A stretch of DNA of 64,000 bases, taken from contig NZ_BNBI01000003.1 in the NCBI RefSeq assembly GCF_014655295.1, forward strand, positions 1 to 64,000, written 5' to 3'. A program made the position numbers and the translations under genes. The notes under the pieces are model-generated. The model saw only the letters and a list, made by a program, of their open reading frames with translations, ran no database searches and was not told the DNA's origin. The DNA comes from Streptomyces fumanus (GTDB lineage Bacteria > Actinomycetota > Actinomycetes > Streptomycetales > Streptomycetaceae). This document shows, one piece after another, positions 43,419 to 52,906 of this stretch. How positions within the stretch are numbered: position 1 is the first letter of the stretch; each line of letters opens with the position of its first letter.

Positions 43419-46178
43419 ATGGGCGTCGGCCCGACCGGACTGATCGGCCGGGAGGGCGAGCTCGCCGAGCTCGCGGCGTTCCTGGGCGTGGCCGGGACGA
43501 ACGGAGCCGCCCTGCTGCTCGCCGGTGATCCGGGCGTGGGCAAGACGGCACTTCTGGACGCGACCGCCGAGCTGGCAGTGGCGCAGGGAATGCGGGTCGT
43601 CCGCGGGAGCGGCGACGAGTACGAGACGGACATCGGCTTCGCGGGACTCCATCAGCTCGTCGACTCGCTGCCGGACGAGCTCGGTCGTCTGCCGCGTTCC
43701 CCGCGGGAGGCCCTCGAGGTCGCCCTCGGTCTCGGCACGGGTCCCGCGCCGAGCCGGATCGCCGTCCTCAACGCGGCACTGTCCCTGTTCGACGAGGCCG
43801 CGAAGGAGCGGCCGTTGCTCCTCGTGGTCGATGACCTCCATGCCGTCGACCGGGCGAGCCGGGCCGCGTTGGGTTTCGTCGCCAGAAGACTGGGCGGTCG
43901 CCGCCTCGGGCTGCTCGGAGCCCAGCGAGAGGAGCCCGACACATCCGCCGGGTCCACCGGTCTGCCGGAGCTCCAGATCGCGCCCCTGGACGACGCGGAC
44001 GCCCTGCGGCTGCTCTCCCGGCGCTTCGCCCACCTCCCCCGCCGGGTCCTTTCGGCCTTGGCGCACGAGGCACAGGGAAACCCCCTGGCTCTGCTCGAGT
44101 TCGCCGGGTCCACCGGGGCATCCGGCGGCCGGCACGGCCAAGGGGCGGGGTGGGCGAGCGGCCAGGGACGGGACGTGCGCGCTCTGTACAGCGCCCGCGT
44201 CGGGCGGCTGCCGCACAGAACGCGCGAGGTACTGCTGCTCGCGGCTCTCGAGGGCTCCGGCGACATCGGCGTTCTCGAGGCGGCCGGCGGGCCGGGCGGG
44301 CTCGACGCGCTCGCTCCCGCGGAGCGCGACCACCTGGTCATGGTGGCGGAGCACGGCCGTACGGTGCGCTTCAGGCACCCGCTGGTCAGGTCCGCGGTGG
44401 TCGACGGTTCCACCGGCGAGCAGCGGCGCACCGCGCACCGCCGGCTGGCCGACGCGCTGGGCGACCAGCCCGAGCGGCGCGGTGACCACCTCGCGAGAGC
44501 CACGACGGCGCCCGACGAGGCGGTCGCCGCTGACGTGGAGTCGGCGGCCCGCAGCAGTCTGCGACGCGGTGACGCCGACGGCGCGATCGCGAGGCTGCGG
44601 CGCGCGGCCGAGCTGAGCCCCGACCGGGCGGTCCGCAGACGCCGCCTGTCGCAGGCCGCCTACGTCGCCGCCTGGGTCGCGGGTCATCTGGAGGTCAGCC
44701 ACGAGATCATGCGTGAGGTCGAGGGTGATCCGGCGGCCCGGTCGCTCTCGGCGGCCGCGACGGCCGGCTTCCTCGTGCTCGTCACGGAAGGGGACGCCGA
44801 CACCGCCCACGCGCGGCTGATGGAGGCGATCGAGCAGGCGCCGATGTCGCCCGGTCCGCCGTCCGGCGAGCTGGAGACCGCGCTGTTCACCCTCACGCTC
44901 GCCAGTCAGTACTCGGGCCGGCCCGAGCACTGGCGGCCTCTGTCCGAGGTCCTCGCACAGTTTCCCGCGGCGTCGCCCGTCGCCGCGGCGTCCCTGGGGC
45001 GCGTCCACCACGACCTCGGCTCCCTCACCGACGGCATGCTGCGCCGCCTGGACGAGGAGATCGCGCGGCTGAGGGACCAGAGCGACGCCGACGTGGTCAT
45101 CCGCACCGCCCTGACCGCCTCCTACCTCGACCGGCTTCCGGGCTGCCGCGAGGCCGTGTCCCGGGTCATACGCGACGGCGGCGCGGTGGGGTCGAGCATG
45201 CCGGCCCTGATGTTCGTCGCCCTGGACGACCTCTACACCGGCCGGTGGCAGCGGTCGGCCGACGCCGCGGACGAGCTCATCGCACTGTCCGAGGAGACCG
45301 GCTACCCCTTGTTCGCCCAGGTGGGGCAGTACATCGCCGCGATGTCCGCGGCCCAGCGCGGCGACCTCGACGCGTGCCGCCGCCACTGCGAGGCCGTCTG
45401 GGGGTGGTCGGGGCCGAGGGGACTGCGTCGGCTGGAGAACTGCGCCCACCAAGCGGCGGCCCGGGCGGCCCTGGGCGACGCCGACTTCGAGACGGCGTTC
45501 CGGCACGCCACGGCGATCTGCGCCCCGGGTGAGCTGCCGCCGTTCAACCCCGAGGCCGTGTGGTCCGCGCCGGACCTCGTCGAGGCCGCCGTGCGCACCG
45601 GGCGGCACGCGGAGGCGCGACGGCACGCGGACGCGCTGCGCGACGCCGGTGTCGGCCGCCTCTCGCCGCGGCTCGCGCTGAGCGCGGCCACGGCCACGGC
45701 GATGACATCGGCTGCCGAGGACATGGCCCGGTGCTTCGAGGAGGCACTCGCCCTGCCGGGCGTCGAGCAGTGGCCCTTCGAGGTCGGCCGGGCTCATCTG
45801 GCGTACGGCGAGAGGCTGCGCCGCCAGGGACTCAACCGCGAGGCCCGGGTGCGACTGGCCGTCGCCCGCGGCCGCTTCGAGGAGCTCGGGGCCCGTGCGT
45901 GGCAGGCCCGGGCCGCTGCGGAGCTGCGGGCCACCGGCATGACGCGGACCGGCCGGGGCAAGGCCGGTGAGGCCCTCACCCCGCAGGAGCTGGAGGTCGC
46001 CAGGCTGGCGGCGACGGGGCTGTCGAACCCGCAGATCGCGTCGCGTCTGTTCCTTTCGCCGCGGACCGTGTCGTCGCACCTCTACCACGTGTTCCCGAAG
46101 CTGGGGATCACCTCGCGGGCCGAGCTGCGCGACGCTTTGGCGGCGCTGCCTCCCGAGCCTTCGGCCACCCGGCCGTGA
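43419..46178 (+). CDS. LAL-family (MalT-like) LuxR transcriptional regulator
   Basis: 919 residues from ATG 43419, which has GAGGA 6 nt upstream; an ATG at 43395 would add 8 residues but lacks a well-placed SD. The N-terminal ATPase has an intact P-loop GDPGVGKTALL and Walker B PLLLVVDDLHAVD; the middle is TPR-like; the C-terminal LuxR domain reads LTPQELEVARLAATGLSNPQIA then FLSPRTVSSHLYHVFPKLGI. It lies between two genes that share a duplicated leader (41199 and 46339) and is the obvious candidate regulator for them. Confidence 0.93.
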   Translation: MGVGPTGLIGREGELAELAAFLGVAGTNGAALLLAGDPGVGKTALLDATAELAVAQGMRVVRGSGDEYETDIGFAGLHQLVDSLPDELGRLPRSPREALEVALGLGTGPAPSRIAVLNAALSLFDEAAKERPLLLVVDDLHAVDRASRAALGFVARRLGGRRLGLLGAQREEPDTSAGSTGLPELQIAPLDDADALRLLSRRFAHLPRRVLSALAHEAQGNPLALLEFAGSTGASGGRHGQGAGWASGQGRDVRALYSARVGRLPHRTREVLLLAALEGSGDIGVLEAAGGPGGLDALAPAERDHLVMVAEHGRTVRFRHPLVRSAVVDGSTGEQRRTAHRRLADALGDQPERRGDHLARATTAPDEAVAADVESAARSSLRRGDADGAIARLRRAAELSPDRAVRRRRLSQAAYVAAWVAGHLEVSHEIMREVEGDPAARSLSAAATAGFLVLVTEGDADTAHARLMEAIEQAPMSPGPPSGELETALFTLTLASQYSGRPEHWRPLSEVLAQFPAASPVAAASLGRVHHDLGSLTDGMLRRLDEEIARLRDQSDADVVIRTALTASYLDRLPGCREAVSRVIRDGGAVGSSMPALMFVALDDLYTGRWQRSADAADELIALSEETGYPLFAQVGQYIAAMSAAQRGDLDACRRHCEAVWGWSGPRGLRRLENCAHQAAARAALGDADFETAFRHATAICAPGELPPFNPEAVWSAPDLVEAAVRTGRHAEARRHADALRDAGVGRLSPRLALSAATATAMTSAAEDMARCFEEALALPGVEQWPFEVGRAHLAYGERLRRQGLNREARVRLAVARGRFEELGARAWQARAAAELRATGMTRTGRGKAGEALTPQELEVARLAATGLSNPQIASRLFLSPRTVSSHLYHVFPKLGITSRAELRDALAALPPEPSATRP

Positions 46179-46217
46179 GAGCCACCGGGCGGGCCCCAGC
46201 ACGGCCCCGGTACTGGC

Positions 46218-46338
46218 CTGAGCATGCCGTCGGCCGGATGTCAGTCGACTGACGGAGGCTGCCGGCACGGCCGCCGAGCCATTCTCGTGGAGACACCGAA
46301 ACCGCCCGGTACCCGGGCGAGACCACGAGGAGCGGACC
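46218..46338 (+). repeat. Leader repeat copy B (with 41078-41198), upstream of the alpha/beta-hydrolase gene
   Basis: Ungapped copy of the leader before the 41199 gene. The palindrome GTCAGTCGACTGAC is at 46240-46253. The pairing bases of both predicted stems are unchanged between copies; of the six differences, none breaks a stem, and one lies in the inner loop. Confidence 0.85.
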
Positions 46339-47163
46339 ATGCCGTACGTCACCGCCAGGGACGGCACCGAGATCTTCTACAAGGACTGGGGTACGGGCCG
46401 GCCGGTCATGTTCCACCACGGCTGGCCGCTGAGCTCGGACGACTGGGACGCCCAACTGCTCTTCCTCCTCCACCACGGCTACCGTGTCATCGCCCACGAC
46501 CGCCGGGGGCACGGGCGCTCCGCCCAGGTCGACCATGGGCACGACATGGACCACTACGCGGCGGACGCCGCCGCCGTGGTGGCGCACCTCGGGCTGCGCG
46601 ACGTCGTCCACGTCGGCCACTCCACCGGTGGCGGAGAGGTCGTCCGGTACGTCGCCAGGCACGGTGCCGGGCGGGTCGCCAAGGCCGTCCTCATCGGAGC
46701 GGTCCCGCCGCTCATGGTCCAGACCGAAGCGAACCCGGGAGGGCTGCCGGTCGAGGTCTTCGACGGCTTCCGCGAGGCCGTGGCCACCAACCGCTCCCAG
46801 TTCTACCTCGACCTCGCCTCCGGGCCGTTCTACGGGTTCAACCGCCCGGGCGCGGACATCTCCCAGGGCGTCATCCAGAACTGGTGGCGCCAGGGAATGA
46901 CCGGCAGTGCCCAGGCGCACTACGAGGGGATCAAGGCGTTCTCGGAGACCGACTTCACCGACGACCTCCGGGCGATCGACGTGCCCACGCTCATCATGCA
47001 CGGCGACGACGACCAGATCGTCCCGTTCGCCGACTCCGCCGAGATCGCGGTCACGTTGGTCGAGAACGCGCGCCTGAAGGTCTACCCGGGGCTGTCCCAC
47101 GGCATGTGCACCGTGAACGCCGACGCCGTCAACGCCGACCTCCTCGGCTTCATCGAGAGCTGA
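46339..47163 (+). CDS. Alpha/beta hydrolase, cofactor-free haloperoxidase/perhydrolase type
   Basis: 274 residues, close to bacterial non-haem chloroperoxidases/esterases. Visible: HHGWPLSSDDWD (oxyanion region), nucleophile GHSTGGGE, acid HGDDDQIVP and the catalytic His in GLSHGMC. Such proteins act as esterases and can make peracids; true halogenation is not expected. It is followed after 55 nt by an ABM-domain gene and preceded by the duplicated leader. Confidence 0.92.
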   Translation: MPYVTARDGTEIFYKDWGTGRPVMFHHGWPLSSDDWDAQLLFLLHHGYRVIAHDRRGHGRSAQVDHGHDMDHYAADAAAVVAHLGLRDVVHVGHSTGGGEVVRYVARHGAGRVAKAVLIGAVPPLMVQTEANPGGLPVEVFDGFREAVATNRSQFYLDLASGPFYGFNRPGADISQGVIQNWWRQGMTGSAQAHYEGIKAFSETDFTDDLRAIDVPTLIMHGDDDQIVPFADSAEIAVTLVENARLKVYPGLSHGMCTVNADAVNADLLGFIES

Positions 47164-47218
47164 CACCGGCCCGGTACCGGCACACCGCCCGCCAGCACGG
47201 AACAGAACAGGAATCATC

Positions 47219-47542
47219 ATGACCGCAACACCCAACGGATACGTGACCGTCGTATGGGACGCGAAGGCGAAGGCGGGCAGGGAGGCCGACCTCAAGGCGT
47301 TCATCACCGCCGCCGTCACCCCCTCGCGCAACGACCCCGGCAACATCGACTACGAGGCCCACGAAGTCGAGGGCCGGCCCGGCGAGTTCGTCATCTACGA
47401 ACGCTGGGAGACCCGCGCGCACCTCGACGCCCACCTCGCCGCGCCCCGCATGCGGGAACTCGTCCCGCGGATGCTGGAACTGATCGACGGTTCCATCGAG
47501 GACGGCATCCGCCTGCTGCGCCCGTTCCGTCCCGCCCACTAG
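47219..47542 (+). CDS. ABM-domain (antibiotic biosynthesis monooxygenase-like) protein
   Basis: 107 residues, a dimeric ferredoxin-like ABM fold: VTVVWDAKAKAGREADL, then NIDYEAHEVEGRPGEFVIYERWET and a helix AHLDAHLAAPRM. These small proteins act as cofactor-free oxygenases or quinone-handling enzymes; the active His/Trp usage cannot be resolved here. Second gene after the hydrolase; AGGA upstream of ATG 47219. Confidence 0.9.
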   Translation: MTATPNGYVTVVWDAKAKAGREADLKAFITAAVTPSRNDPGNIDYEAHEVEGRPGEFVIYERWETRAHLDAHLAAPRMRELVPRMLELIDGSIEDGIRLLRPFRPAH

Positions 47543-47549
47543 CGCCGAA

Positions 47550-47577
47550 GGCCCGCCGGCATCGACGCCGGCGGGCC
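47550..47577. terminator. Bidirectional terminator hairpin (11-bp stem)
   Basis: GGCCCGCCGGC (47550-47560), loop ATCGAC, GCCGGCGGGCC (47567-47577), between the convergent ABM and TRIC-type genes. Confidence 0.85.
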
Positions 47578-47638
47578 GCACCGCCGCGGACCGCTCCCGC
47601 GACAGTCCTGGCAAGCCCCCCCCCGCCCGGCGCACCGG

Positions 47639-48400
47639 TCAGGGTCGCGGACCCTCGGCGAAGACATCGCGGGGCACCGTCAGCCGTAGCGTGTCCTCGC
47701 CGGAACCGGGGACGGGGCGGTGGCCACCGGCCGTCGGCGGTACGCCGAAGCCGCCGTTCCTGTGCGGAGCCCTGGAGCGCCACATGGACGAGCGGGGCAG
47801 ACGCCAGCGGAAGTGCGTCGCGAGCAGACGCAGCACGCAGGCGGCGGCTGCCGCGGACATCGCCGTCCGCACGTCGAGTGTGCCCGTGCCGTGCAGCAAG
47901 GACACACCGCCGGCGCCCGCCATGGCCGGTACGGCGTAGAGATCCGCGTTCCAGCGCATCAGCGTCGGCAGTTCCCTGGACACCACGCTCGCGAGGACCC
48001 CGCCGCCGACGGCCGTCGCCACGCCCAGAGCGGCGGCAGGCACCGGCCCCATGCCGTGCTGCAGCGCCTTGATCGTCCCGGTGACACTGAACAGACCCAG
48101 CGCCATGGCGTCCAGGAGCCGGACCGCCCAGGACTCCTCGTCCGGGGGCCTGCCGAAGTAGACGGCCAGTGCCGTCACGAGGGCGGCCGTCGGGTATCCG
48201 GGGTCGGTGAAGGCGACGGGGGGCACGTCCAGGACGAGATCTCTCAGCAGGCCGCCACCGAGCCCCGCGGCCTCGGCGACCACGACGGCGGCGAAGAGGC
48301 CGAAGTCCTTGCGTACGGCGAGGCAGGCTCCGGAGAGCGCGAAGGCGAAGATGCCCAGGAGGTCGAAGCAGTACTGGGCCGAAGGGGCGAACAGGTGCAT
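47639..48400 (-). CDS. TRIC/UPF0126-type membrane channel protein
   Basis: 253 residues. The first about 200 form two repeats of three membrane helices with the family signatures FDLLGIFAFALSGACLAVRKDF and GLGGGLLRDL, then ATAVGGGVLASVVSRELP in the second repeat. Bacterial members of this family form trimeric cation channels related to animal TRIC channels. The C-terminal about 60 residues are a hydrophilic extension (RNGGFGVPPTAGG and following) not usual for the family. Single gene. Confidence 0.9.
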   Translation of the reverse strand: MHLFAPSAQYCFDLLGIFAFALSGACLAVRKDFGLFAAVVVAEAAGLGGGLLRDLVLDVPPVAFTDPGYPTAALVTALAVYFGRPPDEESWAVRLLDAMALGLFSVTGTIKALQHGMGPVPAAALGVATAVGGGVLASVVSRELPTLMRWNADLYAVPAMAGAGGVSLLHGTGTLDVRTAMSAAAAACVLRLLATHFRWRLPRSSMWRSRAPHRNGGFGVPPTAGGHRPVPGSGEDTLRLTVPRDVFAEGPRP

Positions 48401-48671
48401 GGGGGCCGGATTCTTCAGTCGGAGTGCGGTGCTTGCGGGGCCGGGCCGGCCGGGATGTCACCGGTGTCGTACGTGCCCGGGAGGCGTTCCGTGAGGGTCA
48501 ACGGACCCCGGTCCGCGCCGGTTCAACAGCCGCGGCGACCGAGCGCGCCCCGTCACGGCGGCGGTAGCGGACGGCGAAGACACGGACGGCATAGGCGAGT
48601 TCGGGGATGACGGACATGCCCGGGCCCACTCGGGGCAGCCAATCACCCAAGGGACAAGGGAGGTTGGAGAA

Positions 48672-49079
48672 ATGGTTTCGACGCAGAACCATTACGCGGC
48701 GAGCGGGACCGGCCCCGGTACGACGGCCGAGCGTCGCAACGGATTCGGGATCGCGGCGCTGGTGCTGGGCCTGTGCGCCGCCGTCCTGTTCTGGACCGTG
48801 ATCGGCGGCATCGTGCTGGGAGCGCTCGCCGTGGTCTTCGGGATCCTCGGGTACCGCCGCAAGAAGCGTGGCCTGGCCACCAACGGGGCGATGGCCCTGA
48901 TCGGCGCCGTCGTGGGCGCACTCGCCCTCATCGGCTCGTCGGTCATCCTGGCGGCGGGCGTCGCGGTGTTCAACTCCGACGAGTTCAAGAGCTACTCCGA
49001 CTGCGTCGACCACGCGAACACCGCTGCCGAGCGCGACCAGTGCGCCAAGGACTTCCAGAAGGACACGAACCGCGACTGA
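48672..49079 (+). CDS. DUF4190-type small membrane protein
   Basis: 135 residues with two membrane helix regions (about 24-60 and 70-98) separated by the basic turn GYRRKKRGLATNGAM that marks DUF4190 proteins, and a C-terminal outside segment with two Cys (SDCVDHANTAAERDQC) that may form a disulfide. ATG 48672 has GGAGGTTGGAGAA upstream. Function unknown; common in Streptomyces. Confidence 0.88.
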   Translation: MVSTQNHYAASGTGPGTTAERRNGFGIAALVLGLCAAVLFWTVIGGIVLGALAVVFGILGYRRKKRGLATNGAMALIGAVVGALALIGSSVILAAGVAVFNSDEFKSYSDCVDHANTAAERDQCAKDFQKDTNRD

Positions 49080-49240
49080 GGTGCCGCGTGGTGCTGCCGG
49101 CCGCCCCCGGCGCACCCACTGTGCGACGCCCTGCGCCAACAAGCCCAGCTCCGTCCGGGTGCGGCTGCGTCTCGTGGTGGCACCCGGCCGTCACAGGCGG
49201 TGCGCGCGGGCAGGGTCTGCGACCGGCCTGCCGCTTCCCC

Positions 49241-50611
49241 TCACGCGGGCAGCGGCAGGCCGGCGGCGTGGAAGAGCCGGTCACGGGAGGCGGCGGCTTC
49301 CTCGAAGACGGCGTCGCCGGCCTTCAGTACGCCGTTCTCCTTGAGGACGTCACCGGCCACGACCACCAGGTCGACGTTGCCGGCGTGGCCGCCCGCGACG
49401 ATCGTCGCCGCCACGTCCGTGGCGGGAAGGGTGTTGACGTGGTCCAGCCGGATCATGATCAGGTCGGCTTCCTTGCCCGGCGTCAGGCTGCCGGTGCGGT
49501 CGTCGATGCCCGCCGCGCGGGCGCCCTCGATGGTGGCGAAGGACAGCAGGTCCGCGGCGTCGAAGGTGGGCAGACCGGGGGCCCGGTCCATGGGGCCCGC
49601 GGCACCGGCGAGGACGAGTTGCTGGTAGGCGAGCGTGGCCCGCATGACGCCGAACATGTCCCCGCTGACGATGGTCTCGGTGTCGACGCTCAGGCTCGGG
49701 CGGATGCCGGCGGCCAGCAGCCGGTTGGTGGCCGGCTGGCCGAGGCCCGGCATGAAGACCTCGAGGGCGCCCGCCACGGAGGCGGTGGCGCCGTGCGCGG
49801 CCAGCATCCGCAGTTCCTCGTCGGTCGTGGTGCAGCAGTGGATGAACGTCATGTCGGCGGCCAGCAGTCCGGACTCGGCGAGCTGCCGGACGGCCTGCCG
49901 CTGGGCACCCCACTCGCCGAGCCCGACGTGCATGCTGATGCGCAGGCCCAGTTCACGGGCGAGCCGGATGTCCCGTTCGGAGACCTCAGGCGTGGACAGC
50001 TCGGGGCCGCGGAGCATGGCGTTGAGGGTGACGCGTGCGGTGTCGTCGGGCAGCACCTCATGGCGGATGCGCCGGATGTCGTCGGGGTGTGAACGGTCGC
50101 TGCCGAACTGCCACTGCTCGGCCTCGGTGGAGGGCCAGCCGTGGTCGAAGACCGCGCGGATGCCCGACTCCCAGTGCGCCGCGATGGCCGCGTCCGAGTG
50201 TTCGGGGCTGTTGCTGATGTGGGACTCGTCGCGCACGGTGGTCACGCCGCTGTCGAGGGAGAGCAGGTCGGCGGCCAGGTTGCCGATGTGGACGTCGCGG
50301 GGTTCGAAGTGCTGGCCGAGGCCGATCTGCACATGGCTGCGGTACTGCTGGTAGGTCCAGGCGGGGCCCAGGTTGCGCAGGGCCCCCTGCCAGTTGTGGC
50401 GGTGGGTGTCGATGAAGCCGGGCAGGAGGGCGTTGCCCGTGCCGTCGATGACCCGGGCCCGGCCGTCGGACAGGTCCGGTCCGACGTCGATGATCCGGCC
50501 GTCGGCGACGAGGACATCACCCACGAGGTTGCCGAGCTTGTCGTCCTGCGTCATCAGGTACGCACCCTTGATCAGGAGGCGTTCCTTGTTCTGTGAGCGC
50601 TGGTGGGGCAT
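49241..50611 (-). CDS. Amidohydrolase superfamily metal-dependent hydrolase
   Basis: 456 residues from ATG 50611 (AAGGAA 7-12 nt upstream). Metal ligands: HRH in GFIDTHRHNWQG, His in SMHVGLGEWG, His in FIHCC and a late Asp in LSVDTETIV, the layout of chlorohydrolase/cytosine-deaminase-like members. C-terminal beta-sandwich motif LTPGKEADLIMIR. Deaminates or hydrolyses a small cyclic or amide substrate; which one is unknown. Last gene of a leftward set with a DMT transporter and an epimerase. Confidence 0.92.
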   Translation of the reverse strand: MPHQRSQNKERLLIKGAYLMTQDDKLGNLVGDVLVADGRIIDVGPDLSDGRARVIDGTGNALLPGFIDTHRHNWQGALRNLGPAWTYQQYRSHVQIGLGQHFEPRDVHIGNLAADLLSLDSGVTTVRDESHISNSPEHSDAAIAAHWESGIRAVFDHGWPSTEAEQWQFGSDRSHPDDIRRIRHEVLPDDTARVTLNAMLRGPELSTPEVSERDIRLARELGLRISMHVGLGEWGAQRQAVRQLAESGLLAADMTFIHCCTTTDEELRMLAAHGATASVAGALEVFMPGLGQPATNRLLAAGIRPSLSVDTETIVSGDMFGVMRATLAYQQLVLAGAAGPMDRAPGLPTFDAADLLSFATIEGARAAGIDDRTGSLTPGKEADLIMIRLDHVNTLPATDVAATIVAGGHAGNVDLVVVAGDVLKENGVLKAGDAVFEEAAASRDRLFHAAGLPLPA

Positions 50612-50710
50612 CGGTGATTCCTTTCGTGCCGTCCGTGGCACTGTCGTGCTCCGCTGCCCGGGCGTGGGAGAACAGCGGTTCGTGTACGGGGGGGGTGGGT
50701 GGTCGCGGGC

Positions 50711-51748
50711 TCACTTGCCGGCGGTGCCGCGCGGGCGCCGGGCGGCGATCCACACGGCGGCGAAGGTGAGCGACGCGCCGAGCAGGGTGAGGACGGAGGG
50801 CGAGCGGCCGCCGGAGGGGAACGCGTAGTCCAGGGCGATGGAGCCGGTGAGCTGACCGGCGATCGAGGCCATGCTCAGCAGCAGGACACCGATGCGTCGC
50901 ACCAGGAAGGCCGAGGCGCCGATGAACACCACGCCGCAGAGCCCGCCGAGACAGGCCCACCAGTCGGTGGGCAGCGGATGCCCGGACGTGCCGCGGACGA
51001 GGGTCTTCACCCCCCAGGCAGCGATGAGGAACACCGCTCCGACACAGAAGTTGAGCCAGGTCGCGGCCAGCGGCGAGCCCGAGGCGGTGGCCGAGGCACC
51101 GTTGAGGGACTGCTGCACACCGAGCAGGAACCCGGTGGCCACGGCGGCGAGCGCCGGCAGGACGATCGTGGCGGGGGAAGGCGTGCCGGCGAGGCGGGGC
51201 AGGGCGGAGACGACGGCCGCCACCAGGATGACGGCCGCGCCGGTGAGACGGGCGGTGCCGGGGCGCTGTTTCAGCCCGCCGCCGATGCCCCGGGCGTCCA
51301 CGATGAGTCCGCCGAGTGTCTGACCCGCTATGGCCGATACCGTGAACACGGCGATTCCGGTGATCAGGGCGGCGGTGGACTGGGCGAGGGCGAACGTGCC
51401 GCCGAGCACACCGGCCAGCAGGTAACGGCGGGGAAGCCGCCCGCCGCGGGCGGCCTCGGCCAGTGCGCGCAGGGCGCCGCGCAGCCCCGGGGAGAAGAGC
51501 GCCAGGACGGACAGCAGGACGAGGCCGCCGGAGAAGCTGATCGCCGCGGCGGCGATGCCGTCGTCGAGACGGTGGCTCAGCTCGCCGTTGAGCCGGGCCT
51601 GGACGGGAACCACCAGACCGGCGGCGACGGCAGCCCCGACGGCCAGGGGACCACCGTGCGAGGCGGCCCGGCTGGACGGCTTGGCCGAGTGCGGGTCGGG
51701 TGCGGTCGGGCGGCGGCCTGCCCCGGCGGAGGTGGCGGGAGTACGCAT
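50711..51748 (-). CDS. DMT-family transporter (duplicated YdcZ-type domains)
   Basis: 345 residues, with a disordered N-terminus (about 33) and about ten membrane helices arranged as two YdcZ-like halves; the ARLNGELS and QQSLNGASA segments are equivalent positions in the two halves. Likely exports or imports a small metabolite. ATG 51748 has AAGGGAAG upstream. It lies between the amidohydrolase (99-nt gap) and epimerase (96-nt gap) genes on the same strand. Confidence 0.88.
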   Translation of the reverse strand: MRTPATSAGAGRRPTAPDPHSAKPSSRAASHGGPLAVGAAVAAGLVVPVQARLNGELSHRLDDGIAAAAISFSGGLVLLSVLALFSPGLRGALRALAEAARGGRLPRRYLLAGVLGGTFALAQSTAALITGIAVFTVSAIAGQTLGGLIVDARGIGGGLKQRPGTARLTGAAVILVAAVVSALPRLAGTPSPATIVLPALAAVATGFLLGVQQSLNGASATASGSPLAATWLNFCVGAVFLIAAWGVKTLVRGTSGHPLPTDWWACLGGLCGVVFIGASAFLVRRIGVLLLSMASIAGQLTGSIALDYAFPSGGRSPSVLTLLGASLTFAAVWIAARRPRGTAGK

Positions 51749-51844
51749 GTCACTTCCCTTCGGGCGCGGACCCGGCAGCGACCGGCCTGTCGACCGCTCA
51801 CGGCCGGGTACCGCATGCCGCGCGGGTCGGGGTGCGGGGTTCGC

Positions 51845-52723
51845 TCAGAAGGCCGTGTGGGCGATGTCGTCGAGGATCGAGGGGCCCTCGGGTGTCCATC
51901 CGAGTACCCGCCGGGCAGTGTCGCCCGATGCCTGCTGGTCGAGCAGGAGCGCCTCGCCGAGCAGGCCGAGCCGGTCCAGTGTCTGCACCACGGGCTCGGC
52001 CTCGACCCGGCCGGACAGGCCGACGGCACGGCTGACCGCCTCGGTGATCTCGCGGACGGTGGGGTTCACCCCGCTCGCGCCGAGGAAGTACGAGCCGGTG
52101 GGAGCCTTCTCCAGGGCGAGCGTGTAGAGGGCGGCCAGGTCGTCCACGTGCACCGTGGCCCAGTGCTGGTCCCCGGGACCGATCATGGTGAGTGCGGGGG
52201 CACTGCCCGTGGACCGCGGTCCGGCGGCGACGAGACGCAGCAGCCCTCCGCCGTTGCCGTACACGACCGCGGGAGCGATGACGCTGGTGCGGACGCCCTC
52301 GGTCTCGCGCACGAGCGTGGCGAGGGGGACCCGCCAGGCGGTGAGCCGAGGGGCGTTCATGGGGGTCGACTCGCTGATCGCCGACCCGCTGCCGTGCAGC
52401 CACACGCCCGTGGTGTGCACGAAGGGCCGGTCCGAGTGCCGCAGGGCGCGCAGGAAGCTGGTCACCGCGATCTCGTCCACGGTCGCACTGGTCTCGTCGC
52501 CGGGCGACGCCGTGTGGATCACGCCGTCGCTGTGGGCGGCGAGGTCGTGCAGGGCGTCCCCGTCGGACAGGTCGGCGATCGCCGGGTCGGCACCCCTGGC
52601 CCGTACGCGCTCGGCCTTGTCGGCGGAGCGCACCAGTGCGGTGACCTGGTGGCCGGCGGTGAGCAGCCGGTCGAGTACTGCGGATCCGATGTAGCCGGTG
52701 GCGCCGGTGAGCAGGACGCGCAT
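51845..52723 (-). CDS. NAD(P)-dependent epimerase/dehydratase-like (atypical SDR)
   Basis: 292 residues from ATG 52723 (GGAAGGAAC upstream). The N-terminal dinucleotide motif is TGATGYIG; HTASPG and HTTGVWLHG follow. The YxxxK signature of canonical epimerases is not obvious, which is common in extended atypical SDRs (NmrA/YwnB-like nucleoside-diphosphate-sugar epimerase annotations). It is first in the leftward set and divergent from a LysR regulator. Confidence 0.88.
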   Translation of the reverse strand: MRVLLTGATGYIGSAVLDRLLTAGHQVTALVRSADKAERVRARGADPAIADLSDGDALHDLAAHSDGVIHTASPGDETSATVDEIAVTSFLRALRHSDRPFVHTTGVWLHGSGSAISESTPMNAPRLTAWRVPLATLVRETEGVRTSVIAPAVVYGNGGGLLRLVAAGPRSTGSAPALTMIGPGDQHWATVHVDDLAALYTLALEKAPTGSYFLGASGVNPTVREITEAVSRAVGLSGRVEAEPVVQTLDRLGLLGEALLLDQQASGDTARRVLGWTPEGPSILDDIAHTAF

Positions 52724-52906
52724 GCTGTTCCTTCCTGGAGCGGGTCGGAGAGAAAGGGAGCGGAGGTGGAGCGGGAACGGACGGGTCCGGGTTGCCGGGG
52801 CGGTGCCCCGGTGGTGGCCCGCACGACAACCCTCACGCTGACCGGCTATCGTGTCCAACGAATGTTTTCGAACGCTTCATCGTCACATCCGATCAATGGA
52901 GCCCGC

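Noticed and set aside
43246..43528. Continuation of the MmyB frame to 43528
   Set aside because: Family similarity ends at the frameshift near 43128; the remainder is compositionally random and overlaps the LAL start.
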